Below, in pieces: positions 59,391-64,000 of a stretch of DNA of 64,000 nt (its first letter is position 1; each line of letters starts with the position of its first letter). The notes under the pieces were generated by a model. The model saw only the letters and a list, made by a program, of their open reading frames with translations. It had not been told where the DNA came from and made no database searches. This stretch comes from Sphingobacterium nematocida (lineage in GTDB: Bacteria > Bacteroidota > Bacteroidia > Sphingobacteriales > Sphingobacteriaceae), in the NCBI RefSeq assembly GCF_900168125.1, contig NZ_FUZF01000012.1, positions 62,001 through 126,000 of the forward strand. Direction: 5' to 3'. Position numbers and translations under genes: made by a program.

Positions 59391-61251
59391 CCTTTTAATA
59401 TTAACATGTTTAGTGTGCATCAATTCCTCTTTCGCTCAACGCAAAGGCTATTGGCAACAAAAAGTTGATTATAAAATAGACGTTGATGTTGATGAAAAAA
59501 ATTATCAGTACGATGGGCAAATGAGGTTGAAATACACGAACAACTCGGGACAAAGTCTTTCAAAAGTATATCTTCACCTATATTTCAATGCCTTCCAACC
59601 TGAAAGTATGATGGACTATAGGCTATCCAATATCTCCGATCCGGACAGCAGGATGGCGACAAACCTTGGCACCAAAGAAAATCCAAAATGGGAAAGCCGT
59701 ATCTCAAAATTGAAACCAGAACAAATTGGCTACCAAAAGATAAAAACATTGACCTTTAATGGTGTTAATACCCAATTCAAAACAGACGGAACAATATTAG
59801 AAGTAACGCTTCCATCCGCTATTGCTGATGGTACTACCGCAACATTTGATTTGACATGGACAGCACAGGTGCCTGAGCAGATTAGACGTAGTGGTCGTAA
59901 CTCAAAAGAGGGAGTAGCGTTATCAATGGCACAATGGTACCCAAAGATGGCACACTTTGACGAATTCGGTTGGCACTTGGACGAGTATGTAGCACGCGAA
60001 TTCGTTGCTCCTTTTGGCAACTTTGATGTATCCATTCAATTGAACAAAAACTACATCGTTGGCGCTTCCGGTGTATTGCAAAATCCAAGCGAGGTAAAAG
60101 GTTATCAGAAAAAAGCAAAAGTAAAGATCCAAAACAATAAAGCTATCTGGCACTACAAAGCCGAGAACATACATGATTTTGTATGGGCGGCCGATCCCAA
60201 ATTTGTTGTTGATTCCGTAAGAAGCCAAGCCGGAGTCAAACTGTACACAGTCTATATTCCCACGAATGATTCCATTAAAAGCAACTGGAATCAAGCCCTT
60301 CAATTGGCTGCAGACTTTTTTGACTTGAGCGGAAAAAAATTTGGCCCTTACCCATGGCCCACATACACCATAGTGCAGGGTGGAGATGGAGGAATGGAGT
60401 ACGGCACAGCAACGTTGGTCACTGGAGGAAGAAATATAAAAAGTTTAGTAGGGGTGATCTTTCACGAAGCTGCTCATTCTTGGTACCAACATTTATTTGG
60501 CATCAACGAGACAGTAGACGAATGGTTTGACGAAGGATTCACGAGTTATGTGGAAGAACTTGGTATGCAACAATTATTCTATAAAAAAGGAGCCTTAGAA
60601 ACCAACCCCATGATCGATGCCTACCGTGCATACTACAAACTTGCACTATCTGGAAAAGAAGAACCCATGAGCTTATTAGCAGACTATTATAACTCCAACT
60701 ACGCCTACTCCAATCAAGCTTACAACAAAGGTGCTGTGCTCGCGGAACAACTAGGCTATATTATCGGAAAATCTAACTTAGAAAAGACATTCTTGAAATT
60801 TTATGAAGTATGGAAATTCAAACATCCTACACCGAATGACTTCAAGCGTGTCGCGGAAGAAATTTCAGGGATTAATTTGAAATGGTATTTTAATCTTTTT
60901 GTAAACACCACACGTCAGATTGACTATGCCATCTTAGAAGTCACAGACAACACAGTTAGCTTAAAAAACAAATCAAATCTGGCCATGCCGATAGATGTAT
61001 TAGTCGAATATAAGGATGGATCCAAAGAATTATTCTACATCCCGTTGCGAGAGATGCGTGGCGAAAAGCCCACTGAAGACTACAGCATTTACTCGAATGT
61101 AAAAAGAACCATCTTACCAGATTGGAACTGGACAGTGCCTACCTACACATTTCCTGTAGACAAAGTCCCGTCCAAAATTTGGATTGATCCCACACAGCGC
61201 CTAGCTGATATTGAAGCTGGTGATAATTACTGCGACCATAACCAAAACTAG
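59380..61251 (+). CDS. M1-family metallopeptidase, secreted
   Basis: 623 residues with a signal peptide cut near NSSFAQ (~20). An N-terminal beta-saddle (~30-250) precedes the catalytic domain with VIFHEAAHSWYQH (HExxH) and WFDEGFTSYVEE (third zinc ligand Glu), and the exopeptidase-type GGMEYG is present as GDGGMEYGTA. It is a gluzincin aminopeptidase of the periplasm or outer surface. It ends 6 bp before hemW. Its start codon lies in the repeated element. Confidence 0.94.
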   Translation: MKLYLLILTCLVCINSSFAQRKGYWQQKVDYKIDVDVDEKNYQYDGQMRLKYTNNSGQSLSKVYLHLYFNAFQPESMMDYRLSNISDPDSRMATNLGTKENPKWESRISKLKPEQIGYQKIKTLTFNGVNTQFKTDGTILEVTLPSAIADGTTATFDLTWTAQVPEQIRRSGRNSKEGVALSMAQWYPKMAHFDEFGWHLDEYVAREFVAPFGNFDVSIQLNKNYIVGASGVLQNPSEVKGYQKKAKVKIQNNKAIWHYKAENIHDFVWAADPKFVVDSVRSQAGVKLYTVYIPTNDSIKSNWNQALQLAADFFDLSGKKFGPYPWPTYTIVQGGDGGMEYGTATLVTGGRNIKSLVGVIFHEAAHSWYQHLFGINETVDEWFDEGFTSYVEELGMQQLFYKKGALETNPMIDAYRAYYKLALSGKEEPMSLLADYYNSNYAYSNQAYNKGAVLAEQLGYIIGKSNLEKTFLKFYEVWKFKHPTPNDFKRVAEEISGINLKWYFNLFVNTTRQIDYAILEVTDNTVSLKNKSNLAMPIDVLVEYKDGSKELFYIPLREMRGEKPTEDYSIYSNVKRTILPDWNWTVPTYTFPVDKVPSKIWIDPTQRLADIEAGDNYCDHNQN

Positions 61252-61257
61252 GCAAGA

Positions 61258-62388
61258 ATGATCTATTTCCATATTCCCTTCTGCAAACAAGCTTGTCATT
61301 ATTGTGACTTTCATTTTTCTACTTCTCTAAAGTACAAAGAGGAAATGCTGTTCGCTTTGGGTAAAGAGCTAGCTTTACGTTTAAATTATCTAGATAACAA
61401 AAAAATAACCTCTATCTATTTCGGAGGTGGCACGCCATCCATTCTAAATGAGTCTGATATACAGCGATTAATAGATCAGGTAGCACAACACTACGACATA
61501 GATCCAGAGGCTGAAATTACGCTAGAGGCTAATCCAGATGACCTTACCGCTCAGAAAACAAAAGCATTAAAAACTACTTCTATAAATAGATTCAGCATAG
61601 GGATACAGTCTTTCTTCGAAGAGGATCTCATCTGGATGAATAGAGCACACAATGCACAAGAGGCCGATGCATGCATCAAGAGAGTGCAAGATGTAGGTTT
61701 TGAAAATATCACCTGCGATCTAATCTATGGTTACCCTTTGTTATCCAATGAAAAGTGGCAAGCAAACATGGACAAACTATTAAGCCTAAGTGTTCCACAC
61801 ATCTCCTCCTACGCAATGACTGTCGAAAATAAAACAGCATTGGCGCATCAGATCAAAACGGGTAAGACTCCTGCTATTCTAGAAGAACAAGCTGAAGAAC
61901 AAATGAATATGTTGATCGACACGCTTACAGGTAACGGCTATGAACATTACGAAATTTCTAATTTTGCAAAAAAAGATCATTATGCCAAACACAACACAAA
62001 CTACTGGAAGGGCAAACATTATCTAGGTATTGGCCCTTCTGCCCACTCCTACAATAGCGACTCTAGGAGTTGGAATATAGCAAATAACGCGAAATATATA
62101 GCTGCTATCCAAGAAGGCAACGTCAATCAAGAGATTGAGACACTCACACTTAATGATCGATATAACGAATATACCATGACTTCCTTGAGAACTATGTGGG
62201 GCATAGATCCACATAAGATACAACAACTATTCGGCACCGACTATCAGTCCCATCTCCTGCGTGAAATACAACCTTTTCTAGAACAGGAGAAAATACAATT
62301 GGACCAAGATGGCTGCTATAAGCTAAGCAACAAAGGAAAGCTTTTCGCAGATCTTATTGCATCTGAACTCTTTCTGATTGACAAATAG
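61258..62388 (+). CDS. hemW: HemW-type radical SAM protein
   Basis: 376 residues. The radical-SAM CxxxCxxC is Cys9, Cys13, Cys16 (PFCKQACHYCDFHF). SIYFGGGTPSIL, LEANPDD and the HemW-specific HNxxYW (KHNTNYWKGKHY) follow. HemW binds heme and is thought to deliver it to target proteins; it lacks the extra Cys context of true HemN. It lies 6 bp after the M1 peptidase gene, probably on the same transcript. Confidence 0.93.
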   Translation: MIYFHIPFCKQACHYCDFHFSTSLKYKEEMLFALGKELALRLNYLDNKKITSIYFGGGTPSILNESDIQRLIDQVAQHYDIDPEAEITLEANPDDLTAQKTKALKTTSINRFSIGIQSFFEEDLIWMNRAHNAQEADACIKRVQDVGFENITCDLIYGYPLLSNEKWQANMDKLLSLSVPHISSYAMTVENKTALAHQIKTGKTPAILEEQAEEQMNMLIDTLTGNGYEHYEISNFAKKDHYAKHNTNYWKGKHYLGIGPSAHSYNSDSRSWNIANNAKYIAAIQEGNVNQEIETLTLNDRYNEYTMTSLRTMWGIDPHKIQQLFGTDYQSHLLREIQPFLEQEKIQLDQDGCYKLSNKGKLFADLIASELFLIDK

Positions 62389-62546
62389 AATAAAAACAAA
62401 TACCACCATTAACAGCAAGTCGAATTTCTTTAAACAATCAACAACAAAACAGCTTAAATATTGAAAATTCAAAAAAACAACACTATATAACATTTGAATT
62501 TTTATCAATTTTTTAAAAACATTCTGTATTTACACTATTTATCTCC

Positions 62547-62554
62547 TATTTTTG
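62547..62554 (+). promoter_or_regulatory. candidate -7 box for the GAPDH gene
   Basis: TATTTTTG, ~21-nt leader to the ATG at 62579. No clear TTG at -33. Confidence 0.5.
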
Positions 62555-62578
62555 CGGCATAATAATTATAACAAAATT

Positions 62579-64000
62579 ATGGTACAAAAATCGACTTTTG
62601 AATCGGAGATCAAAAGTTATAAAAGTAAACAAAACGCTGCTGTTAAACTTATAGAGATTGTCAGCAATCTATGGTACAACCATTCCATTGAATTGGTATT
62701 TTTTCGCAATCAGCTTTTTGACCGTCGGGTAAGCCGCATTTTGACATTACACCAAGAATCAAAAGCACTTTCGGACAGTCCAATAAGTATTTTTGAGACA
62801 CTACAGATTGCAGAATCGATGCAACATCTAAAGTTAGCCCCTTCACGTCTAGACATTGGGAAATTAGCTTTAGAAGTTCGTAATCAAAACATCGAAGAGG
62901 AAAACATCCTTTACTTTATAAAAAAAGAATTGCTTTCTGCCCAAGAACACAAAACGTTTGAACCAAGAGATGTTGTTCTTTATGGCTTTGGCAGAATTGG
63001 CCGTTTATTAGCCCGCGAGTTAATCAGCAAGGCTGGTGCGGGACATCAATTAAGACTACGTGCCATTGTAACCAGAGACAATGTAGATATCCAGACCCTG
63101 AAGAAAAGAGCTACTTTATTACAAAATGACTCTATACATGGAGATTTCGAAGGTGTTGTAGAAGTAGATGAAACCAAAGGAGCATTAATCATCAACGGAG
63201 CTACCGTATATATAATTTCGGCAAAAACACCCGAAGAAATTGATTATACCAAGTACGGCATCGACAACGCACTAATAATCGACAATACAGGGGCGTTTAG
63301 AGACAATAATGAACTCGCTAGACACCTCTCTTCTGTCGGAGCATCTCAGGTATTGTTAACGGCCCCAGGAAAAGGAGTACCTAATATCGTATACGGCGTA
63401 AATAACGACATGATTGACATCGAGAATTCTGCAATCTTCTCTGCCGCGTCATGTACTACCAATGCCATCTCTCCAATTTTAGAAATCATACAGAATAAAT
63501 TCGGCATCAAACATGGCCATATAGAGACAATCCACTCTTACACCAATGATCAGAATTTGGTAGACAATATGCACCGAAAAAACCGTAGAGGTCGTGCAGC
63601 TGCTCTAAACATGGTGATAACAGAAACTGGGGCAGGATCTGCAGTTGCTAAAGTGTTACCTGAACTATCAGGCAAACTCACATCCAACGCGATACGCGTA
63701 CCAGTTCCGAACGGTTCCCTCGCCATATTAAACCTCGAAATCGGCAAAAAAACAACAGTAGAAGAGCTCAACTCGATTTTAAAAGAAAGTGCACTATACG
63801 GAAGTTTAGTTGAACAAATAAAATATTCTGATAATGAAGAGCTCGTATCGTCCGATATTATAGGCACATCAGCGGCTTCTGTCGTAGATGCTCCTGCAAC
63901 AATCGTGTCGGCAGACGGCAAACATGCCAACCTTTATATTTGGTATGATAATGAGTATGGCTATACACATCAAGTAATGCGCTTAGCTCGCCACATAGCA
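62579..64000 (+). CDS. gap: glyceraldehyde-3-phosphate dehydrogenase, extended form (cut by right edge)
   Basis: 474 codons are open to the last base with no stop. The NAD site YGFGRIGRLLAREL starts only at residue ~135, so there is a ~130-residue helical N-terminal extension. The catalytic Cys292 is in SAASCTTNAISP and the catalytic His in TIHSYTNDQN. WYDNEYGYTHQV near the end is the usual C-terminal motif, so only a few residues should be missing. It oxidises G3P in glycolysis; the extension's role is unknown. Confidence 0.95.
   Translation, partial: MVQKSTFESEIKSYKSKQNAAVKLIEIVSNLWYNHSIELVFFRNQLFDRRVSRILTLHQESKALSDSPISIFETLQIAESMQHLKLAPSRLDIGKLALEVRNQNIEEENILYFIKKELLSAQEHKTFEPRDVVLYGFGRIGRLLARELISKAGAGHQLRLRAIVTRDNVDIQTLKKRATLLQNDSIHGDFEGVVEVDETKGALIINGATVYIISAKTPEEIDYTKYGIDNALIIDNTGAFRDNNELARHLSSVGASQVLLTAPGKGVPNIVYGVNNDMIDIENSAIFSAASCTTNAISPILEIIQNKFGIKHGHIETIHSYTNDQNLVDNMHRKNRRGRAAALNMVITETGAGSAVAKVLPELSGKLTSNAIRVPVPNGSLAILNLEIGKKTTVEELNSILKESALYGSLVEQIKYSDNEELVSSDIIGTSAASVVDAPATIVSADGKHANLYIWYDNEYGYTHQVMRLARHIA

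Noticed and set aside
1-64000. CRISPR arrays, insertion sequences, prophage or integrated elements
   Set aside because: No regularly spaced repeats, transposase, integrase or tRNA-linked duplication was seen; tRNA-Glu is followed at once by its own terminator and a housekeeping gene.

Overview
The window is a piece of chromosome from a member of the Bacteroidota, most likely a Sphingobacteriaceae (Sphingobacterium/Pedobacter-like). This rests on the low G+C content, many TAnnTTTG -7 promoter boxes, the lpxC-fabZ fusion, a PorX-type response regulator, a YtxJ bacilliredoxin, the long (~130-residue-extended) GAPDH, and a flexirubin-type aryl-polyene/dialkylresorcinol (DAR) pigment cluster. The species is inferred from protein resemblance only. 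No phage, insertion sequence or CRISPR array is visible; almost everything is vertically inherited core or pigment genes.

1-13.2 kb: the pigment locus. A leftward operon starts at an aromatic ammonia-lyase (11750) and runs off the left edge: ammonia-lyase, FabG-type reductase, ketosynthase, acyl carrier protein, lysophospholipid-type acyltransferase, DarA, DarB-like ketosynthase III, two hotdog dehydratases, a small conserved protein, a BtrH-like acyl-transfer protein, an ABC exporter (ATPase and permease), a thioesterase and the first third of another ketosynthase. A flavin-dependent halogenase-like gene diverges from it. Together they would make a cinnamoyl-type starter, extend it to an aryl polyene, make a dialkylresorcinol, join the two and move the product to the envelope.

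13.2-33.7 kb: housekeeping and envelope genes. These are a lipoprotein sugar-phosphate isomerase-like protein, gltX, an orphan sensor kinase with DinB and hotdog genes, a sugar MFS transporter, 5-formyl-THF cyclo-ligase, efp, the lpxD-lpxC/fabZ-lpxA operon with an ABC ATPase, an HD hydrolase, then porX-tsaE-ECF sigma-membrane protein-outer-membrane barrel, an orphan ABC ATPase, an esterase and alanine dehydrogenase.

33.8-50 kb: a CapD/FlaA1-type nucleotide-sugar dehydratase, a TPR protein, ribH, small lipoproteins, YtxJ, a GH20 hexosaminidase, tRNA-Glu, an MtfA-like peptidase, a GYF/CD225 plus DUF2752 pair, groEL-groES, and the secG / TPR protein / lptE / sigma-54 activator / miaB series.

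50-64 kb: an OmpA-family lipoprotein, a carboxypeptidase-regulatory-like protein, a pheS-led operon with tetR and rlmD, ssb, mutY, an M23 peptidase, an M1 peptidase, hemW, and a GAPDH gene cut by the right edge.

The least explained structure is a ~100-bp element present twice (37315-37420 and 59289-59390). In each copy one segment can pair with either of two flanking segments. The downstream flank contains the start codon of the next gene and the upstream flank the start of a short ORF with matching peptide ends. It looks like a start-codon switch or a leader-peptide repeat and deserves testing first. Other points are several predicted leaderless genes, an EF-P with Asn at its tip, and a terminator that abuts a start codon.
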